NCBI RefSeq assembly: GCF_051014445.1
Contig: NC_135137.1
Span: 17,919,501-17,983,500 of the forward strand
Reading direction: 5' to 3'
Source of the DNA: Colletes latitarsis
Lineage: Eukaryota; Arthropoda; Insecta; Hymenoptera; Colletidae
Length of the DNA: 64,000 nt
Made by a program: the position numbers and the translations under genes. The notes beneath the pieces were generated by a model that had not been told where the DNA came from, did no database searches, and saw only the letters and a program-made list of their open reading frames with translations. The first letter of the stretch is position 1; every line of letters starts with the position of its first letter. Positions 1 through 11,413 of this stretch are shown here, piece after piece.

Positions 1-1861
1 CGGGGATTATCTCCGCGGCAGGTGGATCGAGTATCCGGGCCGGGATGGTGATATGCGGAGGGAGGTGTACTGCGGTGTTCCGCAGGGGTCGGTCCTCGGG
101 CCACTCCTGTGGAACATCGCGTACAACTCGGTGTTGCGGGCCGGCCTCCCCGACGGCGTCAGCACGGTGTGTTATGCGGATGACACACTGGTGCTAGCCG
201 TCGGGGCGCACTGGGGGAGGGCCATGCGTCGCGCGGAGGAGGGGTCGCAACGCGTCGTCGACCGGATCAGGGGGATGGGGATGACGGTGGCGGTCCATAA
301 GACCGAGGTGATTGCGTTTCATTCACCTCGGCAGGATCCGCCACCCCCTCTGATCCGGGTGGGTGGGGCTGACATCGAGGTGAAGCCCCAGATCAGGTAT
401 CTAGGGCTGATCCTCGATAGCCACTGGCGTTTCGAGGAGCATTTCCGCTGCCTGGTCCCCCGGTTGGAAAGGATGGTTGCGGCTCTGGGCCGGATCCTGC
501 CCAACCTGGGGGGCCCGGCGGGCCGAGTTCGTCGCCTCTATGTGGCAATGGTCCAGTCGGTGGCCCTATACGGGGCCCCCGTCTGGGCGGACGACCTGGC
601 TGCCTCCCGGCGCAGCATGACTATGCTGCGTCGGGTGCAGAGGCGCATGGCGCTCAGGGTCGTCCGCGGGTATCGCACCATGTCACATGAGGCGGCGACG
701 GTTCTAGCGGGGATGCCGCCAATGGACCTGCTCGCGCGGTCGCCTGCGGTGATGTACCGGCACCGCGTCGACCGTCGCGCGGGGGTGGGGGCGGTCCCGG
801 GCGGGCAGGAACCTGCTTGGGGCGATTTGAAGCGCCAGGCCCGGCAGTCCGTGTTGCTCGCGTGGCAGGAGCGGCTGGCTCTGCCAACCGCGGGGCACCG
901 GACTGTCGGGGCTGTTCGGCCACTCCTGAAGGAGTGGCTGGACAGAGGCCATGGCAGCCTCACCTACCGGCTGGCACAGGTATTTTCCGGGCATGGCAGC
1001 TTCGGAAGATACCTGTGCCGGATAGGGAAGGAGCCGACGGCGCGTTGCTGCCACTGCGACGCTGAGCAGGACACGGCGGATCATACCCTGGAGGTATGCC
1101 CCGCGTGGGAGGGGGAGCGCCGTGTCCTGGTCGGCGTCGTCGGGCGGGATGTCTCGCTGCCGGGCGTGGTGCGCGCCATGCTCGGCAGCGAGGAGAAGTG
1201 GAGGGCCGTGGCCTCCTTCTGCGAGAACGTAATGTTGCAGAAGGAGGCCGCGGGGAGGGAGCGCGTGCTTCAGCGGCGCGCTGAAGCTCGCGCTCGTGCG
1301 GTGGCCCGAGGTCGTCGCCCGGTCGCGAGGCGTCGCGGGCGGCCGCCTCGGCGTGGCGGATGACCTAGGCTGGGAGGGGGGTCCTGAGGGGACCCTCCTC
1401 CCGCCAGGCGGCGCCGGGTCGGACCGGTTGGGGTAGGAGTGCCTCCCCCTACCGGTCCGACGCAAGGGGAGGCACCCTCGCCGGTCTGGTGCGGCCATGA
1501 ACGCCCGGCGCCGAGGGGTGGAAACGGGGTCGCGAGCGGTTGAGAGTTGGGGCTCGCAGCCGCCACTAAACGCGGCCCCGGGACGGATAGCGGCGGGATG
1601 GAGTGGCCCCGTCTCGCCGCTATGAGGCAGTGTGTCTACTGGGGGGACCGATTGTCCCCCCGGGGGATGGGCGCGAAAGCGCGGGCACGGGGAGGATACC
1701 GGAAGAATGCTTCGAGCGATTCCCGGTATCCTCCCAAAGCGTGCCGAAGGGTCACCGTGGGGTTTTTAGTGGGTAGGTCCCGCGCCTGTCGTTGTACGGG
1801 CGCGGGGAATCCCACACACCCCTCCCACCTCTCCCCAAGGAGGTGGGAGGGAGTCTTTCGA
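1..1861 (+). mobile_element. R1-clade LINE copy A, 3' half
   Basis: This is the 3' part of a non-LTR retrotransposon that enters from the left window edge. It holds the second half of ORF2 (to 1363) and a GC-rich 3' UTR. The UTR carries the stem-loops seen in every other copy here, for example arms GGGAGGATACCGG and CCGGTATCCTCCC around 1699-1735. By eye it is nearly identical to copies E, F and I, so it belongs to the young subfamily. The 3' end is abnormal: the family sequence stops after GTCTTTCGA at 1861 and the last ~17 bases plus poly(A) are missing, replaced by unrelated LTR-like sequence. Confidence 0.9.
2..1363 (+). CDS. LINE ORF2 C-terminal part (RT and CCHC), partial
   Basis: The frame is open from the first bases of the window to a TGA at 1361-1363, so this is a 5'-partial coding region of about 453 residues and not a gene starting at the internal ATG at 53. 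It begins inside the reverse transcriptase, at the position of residue ~608 of the intact copy F. It keeps the GVPQGS motif, the catalytic YADD (173-184) and the R1-type C-terminal finger C-x2-C-x8-H-x4-C, followed by a basic Arg-rich tail. No stop or frameshift is visible. The product would copy LINE RNA at a nicked chromosomal target. Whether the missing N-terminal half is intact cannot be seen. Confidence 0.88.
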   Translation, partial: GDYLRGRWIEYPGRDGDMRREVYCGVPQGSVLGPLLWNIAYNSVLRAGLPDGVSTVCYADDTLVLAVGAHWGRAMRRAEEGSQRVVDRIRGMGMTVAVHKTEVIAFHSPRQDPPPPLIRVGGADIEVKPQIRYLGLILDSHWRFEEHFRCLVPRLERMVAALGRILPNLGGPAGRVRRLYVAMVQSVALYGAPVWADDLAASRRSMTMLRRVQRRMALRVVRGYRTMSHEAATVLAGMPPMDLLARSPAVMYRHRVDRRAGVGAVPGGQEPAWGDLKRQARQSVLLAWQERLALPTAGHRTVGAVRPLLKEWLDRGHGSLTYRLAQVFSGHGSFGRYLCRIGKEPTARCCHCDAEQDTADHTLEVCPAWEGERRVLVGVVGRDVSLPGVVRAMLGSEEKWRAVASFCENVMLQKEAAGRERVLQRRAEARARAVARGRRPVARRRGRPPRRGG

Positions 1862-2086
1862 CGAGGGTATCGATGCCGATGCCGTCAATGTTGCGGGTGG
1901 CGTCATTCGTTTAGAAAACGCACGTGGCTGGCCCTGGGAAAAGAGGGCAGAGTCGAGCGAACCGTCGAAGAGTCGACACCAGCGAGTTAAGACGTAGCGA
2001 GTTATATTGTTTACAACCCTTATTTTATTTCATGTTCAAATAAACTTAACATCTTTTATTCTATTTTAATTTCATTTCCTACACTA
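1862..2086. other. unassigned 225-bp scrap, possible LTR fragment
   Basis: This unique sequence lies between the broken LINE tail and the satellite. Its right half is AT-rich with AATAAA-type signals (around 2038-2045) and it ends in CCTACA just before satellite, which resembles the U5 end of an LTR. It does not match the BEL LTR or the 1.9-kb LTR elsewhere in the window. The left junction replaces the LINE terminus, so it arose by deletion or recombination and not by simple insertion. Confidence 0.35.
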
Positions 2087-2356
2087 GTAAGCTACAAGTA
2101 AGCTATTAAGCTAGCAGCAGGCTAGTAAGAAAGCAGTTAGCTAGTAGGAAAGCAGTATGCTAGTAAGCAAGCAGTGAGCTAGTAAGCGAGCGGGAAGCTA
2201 GTAAGGAAGCAGTATGCTAGTGAGCAAGCAGTAGGCTAGTAAGTATCCAGTTTTCCAGTAAGCAAGCAGTGAGCTAGTAAGCGAGCAGGAAGCTAGTAAG
2301 CAACCGGTAAGCTAGTAAGCAAGCATCAGGCTGGACAGGAAGATGTTAGCTAGTTT
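2087..2356 (+). repeat. 19-bp satellite block 1
   Basis: Degenerate tandem copies of the 19-mer GCTAGTAAGCAAGCAGTAA. The unit is itself two related parts, GCTAGTAA and GCAGTAA, separated by GCAA. It forms the 5' flank of LINE copy B. No gene is seen. Confidence 0.95.
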
Positions 2357-2440
2357 CCCTCAGGGGCTGTGTCCGGCTATCGTCGGCCGCAGTACGGGGC
2401 GTAGCGACCCCGAGGTACCTGATGCTTATCACACCGTAAA

Positions 2441-2515
2441 CCTCCTGTTGGTCGTCACAACGACCCATCCTCAATTCCTTCTTTGGTTTTGTGAATGGTA
2501 CGTGACGGCAGGAGG
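2441..2515 (+). other. 5' UTR hairpin of LINE copy B
   Basis: Outer arms CCTCCTG/CAGGAGG, then TCGTCAC/GTGACGG, and an inner CCATTCACAA/TTGTGAATGG helix (here CCATCCTCAA, partly broken). The same hairpin is at 19935-20008, 31346-31419, 53967-54041 and, on the minus strand, 44918-44991. Its role is unknown; it could be a translation or packaging signal. Confidence 0.7.
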
Positions 2516-2735
2516 AACGGGGGCCTTGGCTTAACCGCCCGGGACCGCGCGTGTGGCGACTCTATAAAATCGCCCTCCAATCCTATGTTATGGTGCGCGG
2601 CGATGGGAGGAAGAGGCCCTATCCCAAGCGACCACCTCCGGGGCACCTGCCGAACCCCCGGAGTATATAGGCTTACCCGGGTAAGGCGGCTCTGCCCGGG
2701 CGGACCTTTTCTTCCGACCTGCCCGTGGGAATACT

Positions 2736-4581
2736 ATGGAGTTTAAAATTAAAACGGGGATGGGACGGGGTAAGTCAGAGAGGGAGGACGAAGGCGGTGT
2801 TGGGACTGGAGTGACGGCGCTCGCGCCGCTCCCAGCGCCTGGCCCGGCTTCGTGGAGGGTGGAGGAGGAAGATGAGACTGCGTCAGTCTCGTCCTTCTCC
2901 TCCACCAGGAGCCTCATAGGCTCCAAGAGAAAGATGACGGGGCAGGCCGTCAATGGAGTGGACAGGGCGATGAGCCCGGTTGTCCGGATACGTTGCCTCA
3001 GGGACGAGGTGACCGAGGAGATATCGGAGAGGATCTCCTCGTCCCTGAGACGAGTGGAGAAAGTGGCCGCTGCCTGCTCGTTTAAGGGGCAGAAGAGCGG
3101 CGGGGCAGAGGCTCTGAGGGAGGCTGCCCGAACGATGAGGGACGCGGCGCGGGAGCTGAGCGGGCGGAACGCCCGTCTGCAGCTCCAGTTGGAGGAGGAG
3201 CGACGGGGGAGGATGAGGGCAGAGGCGCGCTGGAACAGCGCGGCCCTCCCTCCTGTCCTCTCTCCTCCTACGCCGCGCCCTACTGCGGTCGTTATGAAGC
3301 GGACTGCGGTGGAGGTGTTCCACCCGCACTCCGCCCGCGCAGAAGTCCCCGTCCTCCTCAGAGGACGATCTCCTGAGGAGGATAGGGGACATGATTGATA
3401 AGAGGCTGGCCGCCTTCCGGGAGGAGCTCCTCCCCGGAAGAGCGGTCGGTGGGAGGGTGGTGCCACCCCGACCAGTGCCAGCACGGCCGGGGAAGGCGAA
3501 GGTGGGGGGAGCCAAGGCTCCGCCCACCGTGGCGACTCCGGGACCACGGGTCGTGACCCCCAAGGGGGGAAGCGGACTCGTGGTCCCGGTTCTCGCGTCC
3601 TCCGCGGCACCGCCCCAAGGGGGGGTGTCGTGGAGCGTGGTGGTGGGGCGGAGGGCGAGGAGGGCGGCGAGGAAGGCCTCGCAGGCGCAGCCTTCGCCCC
3701 CGCCGCCCGCGGCCAAAGGAAAGGGCGCGAAAGCGCAACTTGGCCGCCCCCCTAAAACGGCAGCGGTAGCGCTGACCGTTGCGCAGGGGGGCGATCTGAC
3801 CCTCGCGGAGGCGATGCGGCTCGCCAGGGACAATGTGTCCCTGGAAGAGCTTGGCATCACTTCCGTCAGGGCGAAGCGGGCCGTGACTGGGGGTCTCCTG
3901 CTTGAGATCCCCGGTCCAGACGGCGGCGTGAAGGCCGACCGACTCGCCCAGAGGCTCCGGGAGTAGCTGGGCGAGCGGGGTGTCCGTGTCGCCCGGCCCA
4001 CGAAGCGCACGGAGATGCGCGTGTGTGGGCTGGACGACTCGGCCACCGCGGAGGACGTGGCGTGTGCCCTTGCAAGGGCGGGGGATTGCTCTGAGGGGGA
4101 TTTGCGGGTCGGGGAGATCCGCAGATCTCCTTCCGGCCTGGGGTCCGTGTGGGCCCGCTGCCCCCTCTCCGCCGCCCATAAATTGGCGGAATCCGGGAGG
4201 GTTTTGGTGGGGTGGGCTTCGGCGCGAGTGGAGATACTCGCGCCGCGCCCGCTCCAGTGTCACCGCTGCCTCGAATTGGGGCATGTGAGGCAGTGGTGCA
4301 CCTCGCCGGTGGACCGCAGCGGTAACATTGACCGCTGCGGGGCAAAGGACCACCGCGCGAGCCAGTGCTCGGCGACCCTCCACTGCCCGCTATGTGCGGA
4401 CAGGGGGATGCCAGCCGACCACAGGGTGGGGAGCAGGAAGTGCTCTCCCCCCTCCCGGAAAGAGAGGAAGAGGCGGGCCGTTCCGACTCCGGCGCCGCGG
4501 GCGGTGGCATCGTCCACCATGGAGGTGGACGGTGCCACGGGGACGGACAGCCGGGAGGAGGCTGGGGCGGTCGGTAATTAA
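2736..4581 (+). pseudogene. LINE copy B ORF1 (Gag-like), broken
   Basis: This is an RNA-binding ORF1 protein of the R1 type. The ATG at 2736 matches the aligned starts of copies D, E, F and G. The N-terminal part has an acidic Ser-rich stretch and a coiled-coil-like Glu/Arg segment, followed by a Pro/Ala-rich linker, a conserved pre-finger domain and three CCHC-type zinc knuckles near the C-terminus (about 4255-4440). Two lesions are visible. A ~20-nt deletion near 3320 shifts the frame. A CAG-to-TAG change at 3964-3966 stops the second segment. In the middle knuckle, a 7-bp hairpin-loop inversion (4324-4330) replaces QCY by NID and removes its first Cys. The stop TAA overlaps the ORF2 ATG as TAATG. 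Confidence 0.88.
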
Positions 4582-7500
4582 TGGCGCCCCGCCTCCTCCT
4601 CCAGGCCAACCTCAACCACTGCCGCGCGGCACAGGATATGATGTCCCAAGTCCTCGCGGAGTGGGGGGTTGGCTTGGCTGTCGCCGCCGAGCCGTACCGC
4701 GTCCCTGATCACCCTCATTGGGTGGGCGACGCGGATGGCTTGGTGGCGACGGTATGGGGAGGTGGCGACGGGTCCCCGCCGTTCTCCATGCTGGAGCGCG
4801 GTCGAGGATTCGTCGCCGTGGACTGGGGGGGAGACGACGTGGTGGGGTGCTACATATCGCCTCGCAGCGGTCACGTCGCGTTCGAGAAGTACCTAGCCGA
4901 GGTCGCGGCATGCGTGCAGCGCTGCGCGGCCCGGCCGGTGCTGGTCCTGGGAGACTTCAACGCCAAGTCGGTGGCGTGGGGGTCCCCCAGGACTTCCGTT
5001 CGCGGCGGGATCCTGGGCGACTGGGCGGCGAGTCTCGACCTTCGGTTACTGAACCGGGGATCGGAGCACACGTGTGTGCGGCGATATGGGGGGTCTATCG
5101 TGGATGCTGGATTCGCGACCCCCAACGCCGTGCGCATGGTGTCGGGTTGGCACGTGGTCGCGGGGGCAGAGACACTCTCGGACCACCGGTATATCCGGAT
5201 GGAGGTCTCTGCCGCCGCGGGGGGTGCATCCCGACACCACCGTCCGGGTGGTAACTCACCGCGCCGCTGGGCGCTTCGGCGCCTGGACAAGGACGCCCTG
5301 ATGGCAGCTGCCCTCGCTGCAACTTGGCCGCAGGGGGCGGCCGAGTTGCCGAGTATAGAGGAGGAGGTCGCCCGGCTCGGGGGGGTGGTCGCGAACATAT
5401 GTGACGCGGCGATGCCCCGGGTCGGGCGGGCTTCTCCTCGCCGGGCGGTGTACTGGTGGTCGGCCGCGATCGCGGAAATGCGAGACGCGAGTGTCCGCGC
5501 CCGACGCCAGTACACCCGCGCGCGCCGTCGTCTACGGAGAGACGATAGCGTGGCGCGAGCGAGGGCAGATGACCTGTATGAGGCATACCGCATGTCGCGG
5601 ATGGCTCTGCAGGTCGCCATCAAACGGGCCAAGACCCGGGCATGGAAGAAGCTCCTCGAGACCCTTGATGACGACCCTTCGGGGCGCCCTTATAAGGTGG
5701 TGCTGAACAAACTCCGCCCGAGGGCACCCCCCGTCACCGAGGGTCTCGACCCCCGGCTGCTGGAGGGCGTGGTCAATACTCTCTTCCCAATAGGGGAGAT
5801 GGGACCACGTCCTCCGGTAGAGGCGACGGCCCCGTTGGAGTGGGTGGCCGAGCAGGGGGTCACGGAGGGGGAGCTGGCCGCGGCCAACAGACGGCTCGGG
5901 GCGCGTAACACGGCCCCGGGTCCGAATGGTGTGCCTGGCCGGGTTTGGGTCTTGATCCACGGCGTCCTTGGGGCCGATCTCAGGCGGTTGTTTAACCGAT
6001 GCCTCAGGGACGGGCGATTCCCCCCCCCCCCAGTTGGAAGGTGGCGAGGATGGTCCTCCTCCGGAAGGCGGGTCGGCCCGCAGAGTCTCCATCCGCATAC
6101 CGGTCCATCTGTCTCCTCGACGAGGTGGGCAAGCTCTTCGAGCGAGTGATTGCTGCCTGCCTCGTCGAGCACCTGTCACGCGGTGCTCCGGGCCTGGCCG
6201 ACTGCCAGTACGGGTCCCGGGGGGGGGCCGGCCGACGGTCGACGCGATCAGTCGGGTCAGGGCCCTCTCGGAGTCGGCCGTCCCCCGGGGAGGGGTCGTG
6301 TTGGCGGTATCGCTGGATATTGCCAATGCGTTTAACACCCTTCCCTGGGTGGAGATACGGAGGGGGCTTGAATATCATCGGATCCCCCCGTGTCTCAGGG
6401 CAGTCGTCGGGGATTATCTCCGCGGCAGGTGGATCGAGTATCCGGGCCGGGATGGTGATATGCGGAGGGAGGTCTACTGCGTGGTTCCGCAGGGGTCGGT
6501 CCTCGGGCCACTCCTGTGGAACATCGCGTACCACACGGTGTTGCGGACCGACCTCCCCGACGGCGTCAGTGCCGTGTGTTACGCAGATGACACACTGGTG
6601 CTGGCCGTCGGGGCGCACTGGGGCAGGGCCATGCGTCGCGCGGAGGAGGGGTCGCAACGCGTCGTCGACCGGATCAGGGGGATGGGGATGACGGTGGCGG
6701 TCCATAAGACCGAGGTGATTGCGTTTCATTCACCTCGGCAGGATCCGCCACCCCCTCTGATTCGGATGGGTGGGGCTGACATCGAGGTGAAGCCCCAGAT
6801 CAGGTATCTGGGGCTGATCCTCGATAGCCACTGGCGCTTCGAGGAGCATTTCCGCTGCCTGGTTCCCCGGTTGGAGAGGATGGTCTCGGCTTTAGGCCGG
6901 ATCCTCCCCAACCTGGGGGGCCCGGCGGGACGAGTTCGCCGCCTCTATGTGGCAATGGTTCAATCGGTGGCCCTATACGGGGCCCCCGTCTGGGCGGACG
7001 ACCTGGCGGCCTCCCGGCGCAGTATGACGATGCTGCGTCGGATGCAGAAGCGGAGGCCGTTGCGGGTCGTCCGCGGGTACCGGACCGTGTCTCATGAGGC
7101 GGCGACGGTTCTTGCGGGGATGCCGCCCATGACCTCCTCACGCGGTCGCACGCGGTGCTGTATCGTCATTGCGTCGACCGTCGCGCGGGGGTTGGAGCGG
7201 TCCCGGGTGTGCCGGAACCTGCATGGGGCGATTTGAAGCGCCAGGCCCGGCTGTTCGTGATGCTTACGTTGCACGAGCGGTTGGCCCTGCCGACCGCGGG
7301 GCACCGGACAAGTCGGGGCTGTTCGGCCACTCCTCAGTGAGTGGCTGGACAGAGGCCATGAATGCCTCACTTACCGGAAGGCACAGGTGTTCTCCGGGCA
7401 TGGCAGCTTCGGGAGATACCTGTGCCGGATAGGGAAGGAGCCGACGGCGCGTTGCTGCCATTGTGACGCTGAGCAGGACACGGCTGAACACACCCTCGAG

Positions 7501-7770
7501 GTGTGCCCTGCGTGGGAGCGTGAGCGCCGTGTCCTGGTCGGCGTCATCGGGCGGGATGTCTCGCAGCCGGGCATGGTGCGCGCCATGCTCGGCAGCGAGC
7601 GGAAGTGGAGGGCCGTGGCCTCCTTCTGCGAGAAAGTAATGTTGCAGAAAGAGGCCGCGGGCAGGGAGCGCGACCTTCAGCGGCGTGCTGAGGCTCGTGC
7701 TCGTTTGGTGGAAGGAGGGAGCCGCCCAGGCGCCGGGCGTCGTGGGTGGCCAACGCGGTGTGGCGGATGA
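4581..7770 (+). pseudogene. LINE copy B ORF2 (endonuclease-RT), broken
   Basis: The APE-type endonuclease comes first and has its conserved motifs: the N-terminal Asn in LLQANLNH, the Glu in AAEPYR, GDFNAKS and SDHRY. RT follows, with the SLDIANAF and YADD motifs, and then the C-terminal CCHC finger. The endonuclease part is open to 6149. After that come at least four frame breaks: a C-run of 12 against 7 in copy E at 6020-6031; an expanded G-run near 6222-6238; loss of one G near 7129; and another indel near 7310. The final frame recovers at 7387-7770 and ends at the same TGA as other copies. It cannot make a full protein. Confidence 0.9.
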
Positions 7771-8283
7771 CCATGGCTGGGATGGTGTTCCTGAAGGGAG
7801 CCTGCTGCAGCCACGAGGCGCGGGATCGGACCGATGTGGGAGTGCAACCCCAACTTCGGTCCGGCGCATCGGAAGGCACCCTCGGTGGCATGGAGCGGCC
7901 ACCAGCCACCAGCCGCCGAGGGATAAAAATGGGATCGCCGGTGGTTGCGAGTTGGGGCTCGCAACAGCCATTGATCGCGGCCCCGAGACGGATGGCGGTA
8001 GGACGGAGTGACCTCGTCCTGCCGCCATGAGATAGGGTGACAGCTAGGAGGAACGTGGATGGGCGCCCAGCGCAGGCACGGGGAGGATACCGGAAGTATG
8101 CTTCGAGCGATTCCCGGTATCCTCCCAAATAACACGGGAGGGTCACCGTGGGGTATTTAATGGGTAGGTCCCGCGCCCATCATTCCATGGGCGCGGGGAA
8201 TCCCACACACCTCTCCCGCCACACCCCAAAGAGGTGGAAGGGAGTCTTACGAAGATTTTCCCCACGAAGAAAAAAAAAAAAAA
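7771..8283 (+). other. LINE copy B 3' UTR and poly(A)
   Basis: GC-rich noncoding tail with the family's terminal stem-loops, including GGGAGGATACCGG/CCGGTATCCTCCC at about 8083-8128. It ends GATTTTCCCCACG plus an A-rich tail. In this clade the RT recognises the RNA 3' end, so these stems are the likely template signal. Confidence 0.8.
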
Positions 8284-11200
8284 GCTAGTATGCAAGCAGT
8301 AAGCTAGTAAGCGAGGAGGAAGCTAGTAAGGAAGCAGTATGCTAGTAAGCAAGTAGTAAGCTAGACAACAAGCAGCAGGCTATTAAGAAAGCTGTTGAGC
8401 ACGTAGTAAGCTAGTAAGCAGGCAGTAAGTTTGTAAGCAAGCAGTGAGCAAGAAAGCGAGGAGGATGCTAGTTAGCAAACAGTAAGCTTGCAAAAAAGCA
8501 GAATGCTAGTAAACAAGCAGGGAGATAGTAAGATAGCAATTAACTAGTAAGCAAGCAGTAACGTTGTGTGCAGGCAGTTAGCGAGTAAGCTAGCAGCAAG
8601 CTTGTAATCAAGCAGTATGCCAGTGTGCAAGCAGTAAGCTAGTAAACAAGCAGTAAGTGAGTAAGCTAGCAGCAGGCTAGTAAGGATGCAGTTAGCGACT
8701 GAGCTGGCAGCAAACTGGTAACCAAGCAGTGACCTTGTAAGTAAGCTGTGGGCTAGTTAGCGAGCAGGGAGCTAGTAACGATGCAGTATTCTAGTAAGCA
8801 AGCAGTAAGCTAGTAAGCAAGCAGTAAGCGGGCATTAAAGCAATTAGCTTATAAGCAAGCTGTAAGCTAGTACGCAAGCAGTGAGCTAGTAAGAGAGCAG
8901 GAAGCATGTAAGGAAGCAGTAAGCGAGTAAGCTAGCTGTAAGCTTATAAGCAAGCAGTGAGCTAGTAGGCAAGCAGTGAGCTAGCAAGAAAGCAGTATGC
9001 TAGTAAGCAAGCAGTAAGCTAGAAAGCAAGCAGCAAGGTAGTAACCAAGCAGTAAGCTAATTGGCAAGAAGTGAGACAGTAAGCAATCACGAAGTTAGTA
9101 GGGAAGCAGTATGCTAGTAAGCAAGCAGTAAGAGAGTAAGAAAGCAGTTAGCTAGTAAGAAAGCAGTATGCTATTAAGCAAGCAGCAGGCTAGTAATCAA
9201 GCAGTAAGCCCGAAAGCAAGCAGCAGTCTAGTAAGAGATCAGTATGCTAGTAAGCAAGCAGTAAGCTAGAAAGCATGCTGCTGGCTAGTAAGCTATCAGT
9301 AAGCGAGCAAGTTTGCGGTAAGCTAATAAGCAACCAGTGAGCTAGTAAGCAACACGTTAGCTAGGAAACAAGCTAGTAAGAAAGCAATTAGCTAGTAGGA
9401 AACCAGTGTGCTAGTAAGCAAGCAGTATGCTAGAATGCAAGCAACAAGCTAGTAAAGAAGCAGTTCGCTTGAAAGAAAGCAGTAATCTAGTAAGCAAGCA
9501 GTAAGTTAGCAAGAAGCAGTGAGCCAGTAACCGAGCAGGAAGCTAGTATGGAGGCAGCATGCTTGTAAGCAAGCATGAAGCTAGTAGGCATGCAGTGAGC
9601 TAGTAAGCATGCAGTAAGCTGGTACGCAAGCAGTGAGGTAGTAAGCGAGCAGGGAGCTAGTAAGGAAGCATTATGCTAGAAAGCACGCAGCGTTCTAGTA
9701 AGCAAGCAGTAAGCGGGTAAGCAAGCAGTAAGCTAGTAAGCAAGAAGTGAGCTAGTAATCATGCAGTGTGCTAGTAAGCGAGCAGGGAGCTAGTTTTGGA
9801 CCAGTATGCTAGTAAGCAAGCAGAGTGCTAGTAAGGAACCAATTCGCTAGTACGCAAGCAGTAACCTAGTGTGCAAGTAGTTAGCTTATAAGCGAGGCTG
9901 AAACTAGTAATGAAGCAGTATGCGAGAAAGCAAGCAGTAATCTAGAAGAAAGCAGCAAGTCTATACGCATGCAGTAAGGTGCAAAGCAAGCAGCAGGGTA
10001 GCAAGAAAGCAGGTAGCTAGTTAGCAAGCAGTAAGCTAATAAACAAGCAGCGGGCTAGTAAGCAAGCAGTAGGCTTGTAAGCCAGCAGCAAGGTAGTAAG
10101 GCGGCTATTAGTTAGTAAGGAGGCAGTAGGCTAGTAAGCAAGCAGCAGGTTTCTGAGCAAGCAGCAAGCTATTAAGCGAGCGTTAAGCGATTAAGCTAGC
10201 AGTAAGCTATTAAGCCGCCAGTAGGCTGGTAAGCAAGCTGTGAGCTAGTAAGTGAGGAGAAGGCTAGTAAGGAAACAGTATGCTAGTAAGCAAGTAGTAA
10301 GCCAGAAAGCAAGCAGCAATCTAACAAGCAAGCACTAAGATAGAGAGCAAGCAGTATGCTACTAAGCAAACAGTCAGCTTTTATGCACGTACCAGGCTAG
10401 TCAGAAAGCAGCTAGCTAGTAAAAAAAGCAGTATGCCAGTAAGCAAGCAGTAAGCTAGTAAGCGAGCAGGAAGCTATTAGGAAACCAGTAAGCTAGTAAG
10501 CAAGCAGTAATCCTGTAGGCAAGCGGTGGGCTAGTAAGCGAGCAGGGAGCTAGTAAGTTAGCACTATGCTAGGAAGCAAGCAGTAAGTTACTAAGCAACA
10601 AGTAAGCTAGTAAGCAAGCAGTAAGCTAGTAAGCAAGCAGTAAGTTAGTAACAAATCATTATGCTAGTAAGCAAACGGAAGGCTAGTAAGAAAGCAGTCA
10701 GTTTGAAAGGAAGCAGCAGGATAGTAAGCAAGCAGCTAGCTAGTAAGCAAGCAGTGAGCTAGTAAATGAGGAGGGAGCTAGTGAGCAAGCAGTGAACTAG
10801 TAAGCAAGCGGTAAGCTTGAAAGCATCGGTAAGCTAGTAAGCAAGCAGAAGGCTAGTATGCAAGCAGTAATCCTGTAAGCAAGCGGGGGGCTAGTAAGCG
10901 AGCAGGAAGCTAGTAGGAAGCAGTACGCTAGTAAGCATGCAGTAAGCTAGTAAGCAACAAGTATGCTAGTAAGCAAGCGGCATGCTAGTAAGAATGCAAA
11001 TAGCTAGCATCAAAGCCGTTAGCTAGTAAGCAAGTAGTAAGCTAGTAAGCAAGCAGTAAGCTAGTATGCAAGCAGTGAGGTTGTATGCGAGGGGAAAACC
11101 AGTAAGCTCGGTGTAACATAGTAAGCATGCAGTAAGAAAGTAACCAGCAACTAAGCTAGTAAGCAAGCAGCTGGCTAGTAAGAAAGAAGTAAGTTAGTAA

Positions 11201-11413
11201 CGATGGAGCAAGCTAGTAAGCAAGCAGTGAGCTTGTAAGCTAGTAGTAAGCTGGTAAGCAAGCAGTGAGCTAGTAAGCAAGTAGTAATCCAATAAGCAAT
11301 CAGTAAGTTAGTAAGCAAGCACGGAGCTAGTAAGGAAGCAGTGTGCTAGTAAGCATGCAGTAATCTTGTAAGCAAGCAGTGCGCTAGTAAGCGTGGAGGA
11401 AGCTAGTAAACCA
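8284..11413 (+). repeat. 19-bp satellite block 2
   Basis: About 3.1 kb of the 19-bp satellite with many point variants and small indels. Recurrent ordered variants (..CGAGCAGGAA, ..GGAAGCAGTAT, ..ACAAAGCAGTAT) hint at a higher-order repeat. The last 12 bases (11402-11413) are the left TSD of LINE copy C. No gene is seen. Confidence 0.95.
11402..11413 (+). repeat. left TSD of LINE copy C
   Basis: GCTAGTAAACCA, repeated exactly at 11736-11747 after the poly(A). It differs from the satellite consensus at AACCA, so the match is not just satellite background. Confidence 0.9.

Larger units (their letters stand above)
2357..8283 (+). mobile_element. R1-clade LINE copy B, full length, defective
   Basis: Full-length copy of about 5.9 kb. 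It has a 5' end CCCTCAGGGG, a ~380-bp 5' UTR with a large conserved hairpin (2441-2515), ORF1 from 2736, ORF2 from 4581, a 3' UTR from 7771 and poly(A) ending at 8283. The 3' flank starts GCTAGTATGCAA, the family's preferred phase of the satellite. The 5' flank ends GCTAGTTT, so the TSD is not cleanly readable. Both ORFs carry several inactivating changes. Parts of it resemble the young subfamily (around 4185-4450 and 6640-6990) while others resemble copy D, so it is a mosaic. Confidence 0.93.

Noticed and set aside
2357..2411. HDV-like ribozyme at the LINE 5' end
   Set aside because: Conserved hairpins exist, but I could not assign P1-P4 with a catalytic C. It is left as a test under findings and not as a feature.
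8284..11413. CRISPR array or prokaryotic repeat
   Set aside because: Direct tandem 19-mers without spacers or cas genes, among animal retrotransposons.
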